From Tubiluchus corallicola (taxonomy: Eukaryota > Priapulida > Priapulimorpha > Priapulimorphida > Tubiluchidae): a stretch of DNA of 60,000 bases. Location: assembly GCA_030141605.1 (NCBI GenBank), contig JAQGDQ010000231.1:64001-124000 (forward strand). Direction: 5' to 3'. A model generated the notes under the pieces. It did no database searches. It was given only the letters and a program-made list of their open reading frames with translations, and was not told the origin of the DNA. Positions 16,801 to 28,728 of the stretch are shown in pieces. How positions within the stretch are numbered: the stretch's first letter is position 1; every line of letters starts with the position of its first letter. A program made the position numbers and the translations under genes.

Positions 16801-16906
16801 TAGCATTTTATTGTTTTGCTGTATGTGAATTATAAAAGTAGTTATTTTTGAACCTAAGGCACATCACAGAGAATTTAAAACAGTCTTTTTGTTTTTTGTA
16901 TTTCAG
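13872..16906. other. Intergenic stretch with a LINE remnant, no gene recognised
   Basis: Apart from the remnant near 14.4-14.9 kb, no coding similarity was seen. The right end is probably upstream or intronic sequence of the CCDC9-like gene: a polypyrimidine tract and TTTCAG precede 16907. Confidence 0.5.
14400..14900 (-). pseudogene. Likely RTE-type LINE C-terminal remnant
   Basis: On the minus strand, broken frames read LSYG, then LRRILRTTQIQVRRLQWIGD and LRQPQKSPL, matching the end of RTE-like ORF2 proteins (LYGSETW, then RRRLRWLGHV...). Further on DASWAAKVDRSG could be the terminal DRxKWRxxV region. Several frameshifts are needed, so this is an old dead copy. Confidence 0.55.
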
Positions 16907-17083
16907 AATTGGACTGTGTTAGCAGTACATGAGCTGTTACAGCAAAGCCTTTCCGTAAAACACTGGAGTAAGTGCATTTAAGAAAATGTCACACCGTCAT
17001 AATATTTGTTTCATCGGTTGGCTTTAGTGACTTCAAAAAGTACAATATCAAGTAGTAACTTGGCCACCTGTATTGTCGTCACT
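16907..17083 (+). other. Candidate 5' UTR of the CCDC9-like gene
   Basis: A pyrimidine-rich tract ending in TTTCAG immediately precedes 16907, so the exon carrying the ATG at 17084 probably begins there and an upstream non-coding exon exists. The frame stays open upstream to 17006 but has no ATG before 17084. Confidence 0.45.
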
Positions 17084-19900
17084 ATGGCCGAGTTAGAAGG
17101 ATTTATAAATGAAGAAAAAGAGCTCCTCTTAGATAAAAAAATGGAGGCAATACGTCGTCGAAATGAAAAACTGCAGAAGCGATTTGAGGAAGTTGAAGCT
17201 GATAAAAAACATGCCGAACAGATAAGTTCATCTGCCAAAGTGGTGGATGACCACCATTCTGTGAAACCCCATGGTATGACCAAACGTGGTGCTGGTAGAG
17301 GCAAAAGGGTGTCTGCTGAACTCAAGCAAAATATATACCTAAATGATAAGCAAAATTTTATTCCTAGAATGACTGTTGAACCACCACCTGATCCTGTTTT
17401 TAGTTTTCTTGCTGATCGTTCCCGAGATGGGCAGTTCATATCTCCGGAGAATCAAGGTTCAAGCAGACGTCATAGGAGTAACTGGGGTGGAACAAATTTT
17501 GAAAACGTCAAAAGTAATATGACGCGCCAAAAGATAAGCGAAGATCGTTTTCCTCACCGACGGCAGGGATTCCCTTCGAAAGCAGAAAAAGAATTGGTTA
17601 TGACTGGAAAGGAACGACAAGAATATGACCAGTGGAAGTTGGAAAGGGAAAAAATAGATTTTGAGAGAAAAGTAAGGAAAGAGCGGGCTGGAAAGAAAGA
17701 GTGGGACCTAGATAAAGTACCAGATATTGACATTGCTCCAAAAGAGCCTGCCATCCCAGTGTCGAAAAGACATGGTAGAATGGCATACGAAAGACAAAAA
17801 GTTATAAGATCTGAAGATTTTGTAGTGGAAAACAGTAATTACCCTAGAAAGCAAAAACCTGAGCAAAGTAATGAGAAACAACGTGAACACAATACAAATC
17901 AACAAAGTGCCAATTACCATGCTCCACATTCAGAAAAACAAGGCAATAAGCTTAGTGGGATGTCACCATCCTCAGACTATGGTGATTCAAGTTTTCTTAG
18001 TGATTCTGCGGCTGGTGCTAGACAGAAAGAAAGAAATTACAACATGCATTCACCTGAAAATGTCAATACAAAACCTGCAATTGTTAAACATAAAGTGCTT
18101 TATAAAGAATCAACTGCAAAACAACTAGATGACGTTAATCCAGTCCAGAACAAACATTATAGAGCAGCTCGTGGTCGAGGTCGTCATTTACGTACCTGTA
18201 GAGAATCTTGTTCAATAGTTAATACTGCTTCTGTTGAACCCAGTTTTACTGACAATGGTGATGCAAAGAAAACAACACTGGCTACAATAGCACTAGACGA
18301 AAGCGCTACAGTACTGAGCAATGTAGATGATTCTGAATTAGAAAAAGATTATGCTATTACAACCAACAGAAAGGTCCAGTCACACAAGGAAAAATTGGTC
18401 ATAGAAATACAAAATAATCTAATGGGGAAGCTTTCTGGAAAAAATGCAGGCAAGAGAAGAAAACGAGGCAAACGAGACAGTTATAGTAGCTCTATTTCTT
18501 CTGATGCGGGAACTGCTTCTGAGCCTTCATCAGAGCTAATAATGAAAGAAAATGATGACAGTCACGTAGGTGATGATGGACAGGTAATAGAAGGTGCTGA
18601 TGATGATAACTGGGAAGACTGCTCAACTGGAAGTGAATCTGTAGAACTGTCTGGGGATTGTGCTCGTGAATCTATTGAATCACCTCATAAAGGCACTTCA
18701 CCACAGTTGCCAGATAGGGACAGTGCTGGCGGCATTTCTGACTGGGCTGCTGCTGTACAGTCGCCAACTACTCCTGTCATTGTGCAAAGCCCTGGTGGCC
18801 ATCAACATGTGCCAGAGTGGCCAGCTATGGCATTATTTAGAATAGCTGGTGACATCGAATGTGACCAATCAGATACCACTATGGCAGATTCTACTAAAGA
18901 CTTACGTGATTTCAAAGCAGAAAAGATAGCTTGTGCTGATTCTAATAAGCAATGTCTTATGCAACTGAAGACATCAGAACATGTTGCTGATAAACCTGAA
19001 GATCGAGCAGCAGTGAGTGATAAACCGCTAAATTTTTCCGAGGATTCATATCAGCCGTTACTTGAAAAACCTCCCGTTGAACGTTTTCAGCAACCTGATC
19101 GACAAAATCTTGATGCAAGTTTTCAAAAGCGTGTTCAGCAATCTACTGATGAAGCCATTTCTGAGTCAGCTGCCAAGTCTTCTGAATCCATACAAGAATC
19201 AGAGCTTTCAAATAATTCCGTTGAACATTCACCTGGAAAACCTGTAGATTTCGATATAGCAGATGAACAAGTGTGTAGTGATGATATTCACCAGAGTGAC
19301 AAGTTTATATCTAATGAGGGAAATCAAAATTGGAATGAAAACCACGATTCAGCAAGCGTAGACAAAATGTATTCTGTTCATTCTGTTGATGAACATCCCT
19401 ACAATGAGGAAGGTTCCGGTGAACCTATTCAGTTTTCCTCTGTGCAAACTATCGACATTATAGAATCATCAGATAATCAGCTTATTCAACAATTAGGTGA
19501 AGAGATTACTCAACCAAATGAAGAAATTTCTATTACACTTGTTGAACCTGTTTCTAATGGTAATTTAACTTCTGCTAAATCTGATCCCTTTGATGAACAG
19601 GCTGGTCCTGGTATTCATCAAGAATCGGTCAATTCATCTAACCAAACTGGTAGAGAATCTGTTCAAGAATTAGATGATCAAACTTCTCGTAACTTTGTTC
19701 AGCAAACAAATGAAATTTATGGTGATTCTATTCCACAAGCATATGTACAGATATGCAAAGACAGTGTTCAACAGTCTTGTCAGATTTCTGATGAAACTGT
19801 TTCCAGTGATCCTGTTCAGGCATCAAATGAACAGGTTACAAATGAATCTGATGAAACAGTTGAACAGTTAAATGAAGATAATCCAGGTGAGTCTCATTAA
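17084..19900 (+). CDS. CCDC9-like coiled-coil protein, one large coding exon, likely spliced onward
   Basis: The first in-frame ATG is at 17084 in good context (ACTATGG). The N-terminus (ELEGFINEEKELLLDKKMEA, then IRRRNEKLQKRFEEVEADKK) matches the CCDC9 coiled coil. Further conserved blocks are SNWGGTNFENVK, MTGKERQEYDQWKLEREKID and KEWDLDKVPD, in the order seen in vertebrate CCDC9. The rest, roughly residues 230-938, is acidic and disordered: a basic patch GKRRKRGKRD, then DDNWEDCSTGSES, then a Gln/Ser-rich tail with repeated SVQQ/IQQ-like phrases. At the end the sequence is CCAG followed by GTGAGT, a strong splice donor beginning at 19886; TAA follows at 19898-19900. So the exon probably ends at 19885 and the listed end is either a readthrough end or an artefact. 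In vertebrates CCDC9 associates with RNA and the exon junction complex; function here is inferred. Confidence 0.8.
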   Translation: MAELEGFINEEKELLLDKKMEAIRRRNEKLQKRFEEVEADKKHAEQISSSAKVVDDHHSVKPHGMTKRGAGRGKRVSAELKQNIYLNDKQNFIPRMTVEPPPDPVFSFLADRSRDGQFISPENQGSSRRHRSNWGGTNFENVKSNMTRQKISEDRFPHRRQGFPSKAEKELVMTGKERQEYDQWKLEREKIDFERKVRKERAGKKEWDLDKVPDIDIAPKEPAIPVSKRHGRMAYERQKVIRSEDFVVENSNYPRKQKPEQSNEKQREHNTNQQSANYHAPHSEKQGNKLSGMSPSSDYGDSSFLSDSAAGARQKERNYNMHSPENVNTKPAIVKHKVLYKESTAKQLDDVNPVQNKHYRAARGRGRHLRTCRESCSIVNTASVEPSFTDNGDAKKTTLATIALDESATVLSNVDDSELEKDYAITTNRKVQSHKEKLVIEIQNNLMGKLSGKNAGKRRKRGKRDSYSSSISSDAGTASEPSSELIMKENDDSHVGDDGQVIEGADDDNWEDCSTGSESVELSGDCARESIESPHKGTSPQLPDRDSAGGISDWAAAVQSPTTPVIVQSPGGHQHVPEWPAMALFRIAGDIECDQSDTTMADSTKDLRDFKAEKIACADSNKQCLMQLKTSEHVADKPEDRAAVSDKPLNFSEDSYQPLLEKPPVERFQQPDRQNLDASFQKRVQQSTDEAISESAAKSSESIQESELSNNSVEHSPGKPVDFDIADEQVCSDDIHQSDKFISNEGNQNWNENHDSASVDKMYSVHSVDEHPYNEEGSGEPIQFSSVQTIDIIESSDNQLIQQLGEEITQPNEEISITLVEPVSNGNLTSAKSDPFDEQAGPGIHQESVNSSNQTGRESVQELDDQTSRNFVQQTNEIYGDSIPQAYVQICKDSVQQSCQISDETVSSDPVQASNEQVTNESDETVEQLNEDNPGESH

Positions 19901-22900
19901 TAGTCAATACTATATATTTCTTTGTTAGCTGAAAACATTAAATTACTTAACATTTTCCCTTTTTTGTGATGGATGATCATATTAACCTAGTGCAACAAAT
20001 TTATTTGTTTACCCATAATGAACATTTTGCAAATGCTGGTTGACATTTCAGGCCATGCTGCAATAGGTTTTTGCTGGGAATCACTGCCTATTTGTGCTCT
20101 TTATTTTACAAAATGTATTACATTAAATACCTATTTATCATTAGTGTAACCATTTTTAGCGTCCCTTCTATATGATGGTACATCTCACTAATTTTATCAT
20201 TTTGTTGCCTCTGTATTTTCTAGATATCTTTGTTGGTGACTAATCGTATGCAATTATTACCAGCACTGGGCTAGCTGTAACAATTCTTTAGATTGTTGTT
20301 CATCTTGGCATTGATAAAATGTATAGAACTTTGCATTCTAATTAGAAGCTTTATTTGATACATAATATTTTTAAGTCCCCGTGAAATTCCTCCTTTATTA
20401 GATCAGAATTGGCTGCATTTTTCATTAATGTACTAGTAAAAGAATAATACTGTAACCAGTTTAACAGACTTGGTAAGGAGGTATTACATATATATACTCA
20501 TTCTGCAGCCAATTATATAGAAATCATTGTATTCACCCGACAACTTGTATTCTCACTTATTCACATTGTTTTTCATACTTACTCAGCAGATGTGGTTAAC
20601 TGCATGAAAGCCCATATCATTGTAGTATAAGATGTTATTCGTTCAAATTATTCTGTTTACTTCTCTTCTGTTTCTGAATATTTTTAATATTCTTACTATT
20701 GCTAATATTTTTGTTTTACAGTTCATTATTTACCATAAGGTAAAAAGCAGTCATTGTTATGTTAAATTCTCCAATATAAATTGAATATTTTTCTGATAAA
20801 TTCTTCTGATAAAGGAATATTTTTATTACAAAACTTAATTTGGTGAACTGGCAGATTGTGTGCTTAATATTACGTAATTTAAAGCTGTATATCCACTGGT
20901 TAGAACTACAAAGCCTAAGCATTTTTACTCTGATTTAATAGAATTTATATTTTCTTATCATCATAAATAGGTTTTGAATAAAATGGCAATAAACCTCTGA
21001 TATTAATCATTGATAATGACCAAGTAATTATAGATATTAAAAAATGGCATATTTTAGCAGCCAATTTAGTTCATAAAATTTTTTCATTAAACTTAAAAAA
21101 CAATAATACTTTAAAGTCATGTGTTATGTCAATGCAGTTGATGGTGTATAGTTGTTATGGTAATGTATATGTATGGTGTAATCATGTAGTAATTATTAAC
21201 TAATTTTACTACCATCACAAGAATTTTGTGCGGGATATTGTTTTGTCCATAGATACTTGAAATTTTCAAAAAACAAGTGAATTTAGGCTTTTCATTTTTA
21301 CTGCAGCTGCTTACGCACCTAATGCTTGACTTAGTGTAATAAGTATTACTTAGTCCATTAGCTGAAATCTATTGAACTACATCTAATACGACGATTAATT
21401 TTGCCTCTTCACTTAATTCTTTTTTCACAATTAAATTTGCTACATGATGTTTTGCTTTTTTATTTACTTTTATTGATATGTTTTTGTAGCACGCAGAAAT
21501 ATCTGTTAGAATAGTTAGTTTCTTATATACATTTTACTGTATTAACGCGAAAACAGAGTATTTCGCTAATTTAATTTTTTATTCATGATAAAAAAATGTA
21601 GCTTATTAAGTTCAAATTTAATGTTGTTTTTGTTTTGTACATATATTATCTAATGCAGCTAGAAAACTGCCTGCTTTTGATTTGTTAATGTATCATTGTA
21701 ATAATGATAGGCCTATTATTGTCCTGCGTTGTTTTATTAATTTGTAAATGGCTACTCGTAAAGGAGCCTAGGTGCTTCAAATGCTAGTGTGGTTTCTTGT
21801 AGTGTACAGGCCAGGTTAGCAAGAACTTGGAGGGGTCTAATTATGTAGGTCAAATCATGTAGGTTTTTGCTTGAAACATAAATTTTCTTAAAACATCTTT
21901 GTTATATTTTTAGTTGGTTGTTTAAAACTTTAAATTGCAATGACAAACTTTATTGTGGAATAACTTTAAGTCGATATTATTTTTAAATTAAAAAATATTT
22001 AAGTAATAACAGCTGCATATCAGACTTGCAGGATAATTTTTACATTTTTTGTTTTAGTTAATGTTATTTCATTTGAATATGTGTTACATATTAGTGTAGA
22101 CAGAGTATGATTATGTAATCAGTGACAGATGATAAAACTAAACTAACAAAGCTCAGTAAATTATTCAAGACCTCTAATCACTGAGGGTATCCAGAACCAA
22201 CCCTTTGGAATGGATATATTTTTCTGCAAAAACCGGCTGTGTACAGTATGTATTTCACATAATGGGTATCTAAAATAAGTTATAGTGGTCTGCATGGCTG
22301 CGTCTTTGCAAGAATGACAATTCTGTTTTTATCTTATTAGCTGTGTTCTGTATTGTTGCTGGGTGTGAATTTCTGTTCATAACAGTTAAAGTTTTATGGC
22401 TCAAAATATAGGTCTGTCACTGTTTGTATAACAGTTTAACCCAACATTGTATCATTCTTACTTATATTTTTAATACTAAATTAATGATATGTTTGTATTA
22501 TATATATAATTATAATGTTAGACTAATAATTATCATGAAAACTTAGTAGTATGAAAGGTAATCAAATTTTTCTTTGTAAATAATTTGACTTAATGCAACA
22601 TTTTATGTTTTACTTTTGTTATTTTATTGTTGACATTGCAGGAAAAAGTACTAATGTTATTGGGAAGATAATTCTAGATTTAATAAGTGTGACTCAATCG
22701 TACCTTTACTAAAACTGAGCAAAAACTTTAGCTATGTGTTTTGTACTAAAACCAAACAAAATATTAAATTTTACTGTAAATTTTGGTATCAGTAATCAAT
22801 AAGTTTCTCCCCTCTTGTTCTTAAAAGATGTGCAACACGTAATTTTTGCATTGGATGATCATTATTGTAACTCGCTGTGATCTCACATCATACTTTTCTT

Positions 22901-23384
22901 CTAAATTAATAATTAATTGTACAAGAACATGCGAATATACCTAAGCTCATTTTAAAATTTAATGCTAAGTCTTGTTTACTGATTACGTCACCTCATGCTC
23001 TGAATAGTGTAGGATTACTGCACATAATTCTTGTGTGCAGTGATGATTTATTCAATACGAAACTGGTGTTTTTTGTTCATTACATTTTTGTTGCTAACTA
23101 ATATAACATAATAAATTTTATACAAAATGAATTAGCTGTTTGCTTTTGCTCTGTGATTGACTATGAGCAATTAGTTATAAACATCTTGTGCTTTTTGCAT
23201 TTACCTATATTGCCAATTTTTAAGTAATGAAAATGAGACTAACAAACATACTTCATGGCAGCATGAAATGAAGTAGCTCTTTATTGTAATAAGAAAAGGA
23301 AGACTTTGGTTTGTCAAGCTTATTGTTCATACATTGTTTGTATCATAGAAAAACAATGGAAGTAATGCTAAGCTAGAAACGTTC

Positions 23385-23460
23385 TGTGAAGTTTTGCAAT
23401 TACGCTGGAACTCACACCCAATACCTTCTGCATTCTGGGGCATATGCAACATAAAAGCTA
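23385..23460 (-). repeat. tRNA-derived SINE remnant, copy 1
   Basis: The minus strand reads AATGCAGAAGGTATTGGGTG followed by TGAGTTCCAGC, which follows the 3' half of a tRNA through a B-box-like segment. It is alignable with the copy at 23790-23865: both continue into TTGCAAAA-like sequence. Confidence 0.5.
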
Positions 23461-23789
23461 AAGTGATTTTTTTGTCAATGCTTGATGTACTAGTTGTTGT
23501 ATCATTTATCACAAACTTTAGTTTTATCTACAAAATGCTGAAGTTTCAAATGAGCATTAAACAAAATAATTTCAACTTAATTCTTTGTTCTTGTTTTTTC
23601 CAGTCTTGTGCCCATTAGGAGCTATGCAATATTAGGTTGGCTTATCTGGCAGCATTGTATTTTCCCTATCTATCAAGAAATTAATTTTCTGGTTGTTTAA
23701 TAATTACATACTTTGTTACAATGTTATAATGGTTTTATAGAGTTTGTTCTTTTGTTTTGTATTGGCAGTTTGGCACTATATTTGCCAGC

Positions 23790-23865
23790 AATATTTTTTC
23801 AAATTTAAGAAATTTTGCATCTTTACTGGACTTGAACCCAACACTTTCTGTCTTCCAGGTATCTA
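23790..23865 (-). repeat. tRNA-derived SINE remnant, copy 2
   Basis: The minus strand reads GTGTTGGGTTCAAGTCCAGT; GGTTCAAGTCC is a good RNA polymerase III B box. The surrounding sequence matches copy 1 at about 23385-23460 at many positions. It is too diverged to be a functional tRNA. Confidence 0.5.
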
Positions 23866-24084
23866 TGCTAATCTTAATTGGGTCCAACACAACAAGTTCT
23901 TGTTTTGCACAAATTGTAATATTCCTGGTTGACTTCATTAGGGTGAACAGATTTGAACATTCATGAATCATGATGCATGTTATTTGCTAGCAATATTTTT
24001 CTCAGATTCAATTCAAGTTACATATAATACAACCACATAAAATTATAAATGCTCGAAGGCAAAATTACATTAGGAGGTTACGCA

Positions 24085-24145
24085 CATGCATACCAGCACA
24101 GTGCAATGCCTTAGTCACTGAACTAAGCAGCAGACAGATCATACG
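24085..24145 (-). repeat. tRNA 5'-half-like remnant (A-box region)
   Basis: The minus strand reads TTAGTTCAGTGACTAAGGCA then TTGCACTG, resembling a tRNA D-arm and A box (TAGCTCAGTxGGTTAGAGCA). No intact B box follows, so it is a SINE head or a tRNA fossil rather than a tRNA gene. Confidence 0.4.
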
Positions 24146-27100
24146 TCCCCAAGTCGGCCCGTCCCGATATAAGCACGCGTCTGTAGTGACTAGAGATGGG
24201 TCGCAGAGCTGGCACCTTGCACAGAGGAAATGTAGTGCGAAGAGCTCCCGTATTTAATTCTATTTGTTAGAGAAAACCACAGAGATAAACGTCTTCGCAT
24301 CCTGTAGTTGTATTTCGATCTCTTACTGGATGTAAATTTTTAATTTTTCGCTTTGAAAGTTCATTTTTTAATGGAAAAGTGGATTCACTTTTCTTTCTGT
24401 AAAAAGGCAAATGACCATCTAGCAAGAATCAGGCTCAGAGGTATACGAGTGCAATAATATTTATAATTTAATTTGAAATGATTTTTGATGGGCTTTTAAT
24501 TTTGCTAACATAGTTTAAGTTGCTTAGTTGACCATAATCGTTTTTTTTGTTTCGACCCGAGTGTCTCTAGTTTTGGATTCTAGTTTCAAGTCAAGGACAT
24601 ATAATGATAATGATCATTTTTTTCAAAATCAGTTATTGGTTTTTTGAATCATCACATCAGAGTCTATCGCCGAAATCTTCATACAAATGCTTTAATCAAC
24701 ACACATTAGATGTTTATCACAATGTAAAATTCTCTAACAAAAACTGAAAATGAGTTCACGGTGAAGTGACTCTAACACTGGTAAAACATGTACATAATAA
24801 TCGTGCCCGTTTGTTTAAATGTTCAGTGCTATCTATGAAAGGTCTTTATTTATTAGATCAAAATCTTTTTGGTCAGCATCTTCACATGATAATATATCTA
24901 CCAATATGAAATTAGATAGTCAGTATGCTGAGCAATGTTGTGTAACAGCACATCCCTTTGGTTAGAATAAAGTACACACTCAGACAAAAAATGTTCTGTA
25001 AATTCAACTAACCTGCATTCACAGATTGGATAATTAATGATTTCAATCTTCAGGAGATACTGAAGATAGTAGTTAAGTTTAGTAAGTTATATCAAAATGA
25101 AATAAGTGATTTTGGCTAACACTTAAATAACTAAATTAGACTGAACTAACTGGCAAAAATGAAATGGTAACTCCATTTATTTTACAACAACAGAAAAAAT
25201 AAGACAAAGAACTTAATTTAAGTACAACCTCGTGTCGCAATAATAAAACTTGCGCACTACAAAAAAAACAAATTTCTGATCATTTTTACGACCCATTACA
25301 AGAGATATAGCACAGGTGATACATTGTTAATTATAAATTAAACTACTAATTTAACAAAATAATGTGTGTGTAAATGCCATTGAAAATTTTGAACCATTTA
25401 GAGGCAGAAGGGAAATCCATTCTGTATTATTATGAATAGGCTAAAGAAAGAAGTGATGGAATTAAATTTTTGAAAATGTATGAGCTGAATATTGGGACGT
25501 ACAGCACGTAACAAATGAAAAGTGCCAATCAGATCACCACTTCTGTTCAAGATCTACTGCGCAGTACACCAGGTTGTCAAGCAAGTGCGAGGAAGTACAG
25601 ATGTGTCAAACTGTTGCAATTATGCAATAAACATGTAACAGCCTAAGACCTTGATCGTACATTTTTATATGTAATTCTGAAGGCTCTTCAATGTTTTGCA
25701 GCTGTTGCAATGAAGCTCCAGCACTGCCAAACAGTTCCTAATTAACCTAATATCAGTTAAACCAATACATGTTAATTTAGTTCATTGCAGATTTTAATTT
25801 TATTGCAGTTTCCTAATTAGAAAATACAGTAACTACACATCTTGAATGCAGACCACTCATATGATAATACAGTAGGTGCCGCTTAATAGACTTATTTTCA
25901 GTTGGATGTGTATTGACCGAATTAACCGATTGAATCTATTAGCCGACATGTGTAGTATTACTAGTCTAGAAGTATGTGTCATCACTCCTCAGCTTGTTAT
26001 GCACTGCAAAGCCTGCGAGTGCTTTAAATATTAAGTCTACGCTTATGCTGTACTGTACTTTTCAGAATTAACTCTACACTTTAGGATGTTGTTTGTAAAC
26101 AATACTTACAGATTACTGTTGCTGCCTCGGTGTCATAACACCAACAGTTATACTGATTAAATGTGCTGTGAAAAGCAGGAAGAGCTTCAAAAGGAAACTG
26201 CCAGACAAGTGATTAAATTTTTAGCTTCCAGAAATTCTTGGGTAAAAGGGTTAATTGCAATAGAAGAGCGGCAACAGATTCAAAGCAAAACAGCAATGCT
26301 AGTATATTAGCGCACGATAAACGGTACCTGCTTACAAACAAAACTGTCCTTAAAACGTGATTGTTTTTTTTTGCATAATATAATGCACACAGATGAAGCA
26401 AAGATGGCATTGGAAAGTATTAAAAGCTCTCTGGTCACACACATATGTCTTATTTTAAGTTAAGTATCTGAATCAAAAATATTGAGTCAATTATGAGGAA
26501 TTATTTGAGACAGTTTTTATATACATTTAAATTGGAATGGCCCATAATTAAGCAAATGATTCTATTAATCGGGAGTTTAATAAATGGTGCCTACTGTATC
26601 CCAAATATAGTGAAGAATTACATAATTACTGGGTGGCTTACAATTTATAATGAATAAATTAGATTTTTTGACAACTTTCCACACTTTTCAACGAGTTGCA
26701 TTATAAACAAAATTACGAAGCACTTGTGTCCTGTAACTAGCTGCAACTGCATCGATCTTAAAGATTTTTCACATTGCTCAAACCTGTCATGGTGGCTCAC
26801 ATTATCACTGCTCCACTGTGTATATTGACCCTGTCGTGTCAGCCCACACACACAGAAGCTGTATTGCAGCTCCACCCGCAATCTTTGTTAGCATCGCATT
26901 ATCAACTGGCATAGTGCAAATAAGGTAGCCAGAGAAAAGATCAGCATATTTATAGGATGTTACTTAATGAATTCATATCGTTAAAAGATAAAACAGAAAA
27001 CGACGAGGCGATTAAAATATGTGTCAAAAGCAATACACTCCAAATTAAATATATGTACGAAATAAAATAAGCAAGTTACAACACTTGGTCAAAGAGAACG

Positions 27101-27582
27101 AAAAAGTCATTTATGGAAAAATGTAAACTCAGAAGAAAACAGAATTTTAGCCAGTTTTAAACTTGCTCTGAAAGAGAGAAAAACTGTGTAATGGAAAAAG
27201 AAGGAGATGCATGTTTAAATAGAGAAGCTATATCAAAAATGCATATTTTCGGATGTGAAAAAGAAGCAAATGCAAGAATGCATTGAAAGTAACTAACAGT
27301 ATTAAAAAGGGAGGAGTTGTTCACTCTGTTGATGAAAATAAAACAGTTACGTGTCATTAAGAAATAAAAAACTTCACACATGACATGAACAGTTGCTGCA
27401 GAAATAACAGCAGAATCACAAAATGTAAATAACCCAGCAGGAGTTCATTTCACAATGGCCAGTCAGTGCTTCAGCTAGGGAGCTGCTTCACAATGTCATA
27501 ACTCACAAACACCACAGTAAATGCAGATGCAGAATATAAATGCAGATGCAGAATATACTTAAACATACCACATATACTGCAA

Positions 27583-27584
<2 letters not shown>

Positions 27585-27618
<34 letters not shown>

Positions 27619-27620
27619 GT
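27585..27620. repeat. (TG)n microsatellite
   Basis: About 18 GT dinucleotides with one GC interruption. A 20-base direct duplication (AATGCAGATGCAGAATATAA-like) lies just before it at 27518-27557. Confidence 0.95.
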
Positions 27621-28347
27621 ATACATGGTTAGATTATTTTTGTTTGGCCAAGAACAACAGACCAAAGTTGCTAATTGATCAAATGTGTGGAATTGAAGTC
27701 TTTAGAAATTAATTAATTAAAACCTTGCTGCCCTTTCCAAAGTAGCTAGCTTTCTATTCTGTCAAATTTGAAACTTTGCGTTTTTCTGTAATGAAGACTA
27801 TAATATACCAGCTACAGCACTACACTTGCACAGCAGGAGGTTGTCAAATGCTACAGTACAGAGCAAAATAGTATTTATTGAAGTTAATAGTTAGTAGGCC
27901 TTCTTAATTATGATATTCACAAAGTTTAGCCTAGGCAGCTTAGGCTGTTTAAAATCGAATGTTAGTGCTTACATAAGTCTTATTAATGCAGTTGGACAGA
28001 TACGAAATAAATAATACCAGTAAGACCCCATTGCATTTGATGTCTTTTGCTGAAGAACAAAATGCAATAAGAACCTTGAAAAATAAGACGGCAATTTGGA
28101 CAGCCAAGAGTATTGAATGTAACAAGAAATGATTCATTACAGAGTACCATTGACACATTTAACAAGTTACTAATATCAAAACAATGGTTGAATACATCAG
28201 TAAAAATACTAACAGCTTACAAGATTCTGAGTCTTGAGTCTTATAACTATTTATTTTGACAGATTGCTTTCATTCTTTGCAGCCTTTATACATTATACTG
28301 AATAAGGGAAGCTGAATTTTGGACTGAAAATTTGGTAAAGTGGTGAA

Positions 28348-28728
28348 ATGGCAGATGAAAAGAAAACTCAAAGTGAAAGTGAAGACAGTAATGCTGCTAC
28401 TGCTGTTCCCACTCCACCTCTGTCAGATTTCCTAAATCAGCTAGAGGAATATCCTGCTACCATTCCAGACAGTGTTGCTGCTTATTACCTTAACAAGTCT
28501 GGCTTCGAAGCTACAGACCCCCGAATTACGCGCTTAGTGTCCTTGGCTGCTCAGAAATTTATCTCGGACATTGTTAATGATGCTATGCAGAACTGTAAGA
28601 TGAGAGGTACCGGTCAGAGCTCAAAGCAAAAGGGAAAGGAGAAACAGTACACGCTGACTATGGAGGATCTGCAGCCTGCACTGATTCAGTATGGAATTGA
28701 TGTGAAGAAACCTTTTTATTACGTATAG
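28348..28728 (+). CDS. TAF10: TFIID/SAGA subunit TAF10
   Basis: A 126-residue protein in one uninterrupted exon; ATG in strong context (GAAATGG), stop TAG. From residue 25 on it is the TAF10 histone fold: PLSDFLNQLEEY, TIPDSVAAYYLNKSGFE, DPRITRLVSLAAQKFISDI, a short Lys-rich linker, then YTLTMEDLQPAL and the C-terminal YGIDVKKPFYYV. TAF10 pairs through this fold with TAF3 or TAF8 in TFIID and with SUPT7L in SAGA, acting in the nucleus in RNA polymerase II initiation and chromatin modification. The N-terminal tail is only about 24 residues against more than 100 in human. A 3' splice site (TTCTTTGCAG) ends at 28282, so a 5' UTR exon is likely upstream. No poly-A tract or target duplication marks it as a retrocopy, and it looks functional. 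Confidence 0.95.
   Translation: MADEKKTQSESEDSNAATAVPTPPLSDFLNQLEEYPATIPDSVAAYYLNKSGFEATDPRITRLVSLAAQKFISDIVNDAMQNCKMRGTGQSSKQKGKEKQYTLTMEDLQPALIQYGIDVKKPFYYV

Larger units (their letters stand above)
19901..28282. other. Gene-poor AT-rich stretch, possibly intron and 3' part of the CCDC9-like gene
   Basis: No protein similarity was recognised. If the donor at 19886 is used, downstream exons must lie here. Two phase-compatible acceptors were seen: TTTTACAG before 20722 (6 codons then stop) and ATTGCAG before 22642 (about 24 codons then stop). Neither is conserved enough to choose. tRNA-derived remnants at 23.4-24.15 kb are listed separately. Confidence 0.4.

Noticed and set aside
24085-24145. 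A functional tRNA gene
   Set aside because: Only a D-arm-like 5' half is recognisable; the acceptor stem and T-arm do not form.
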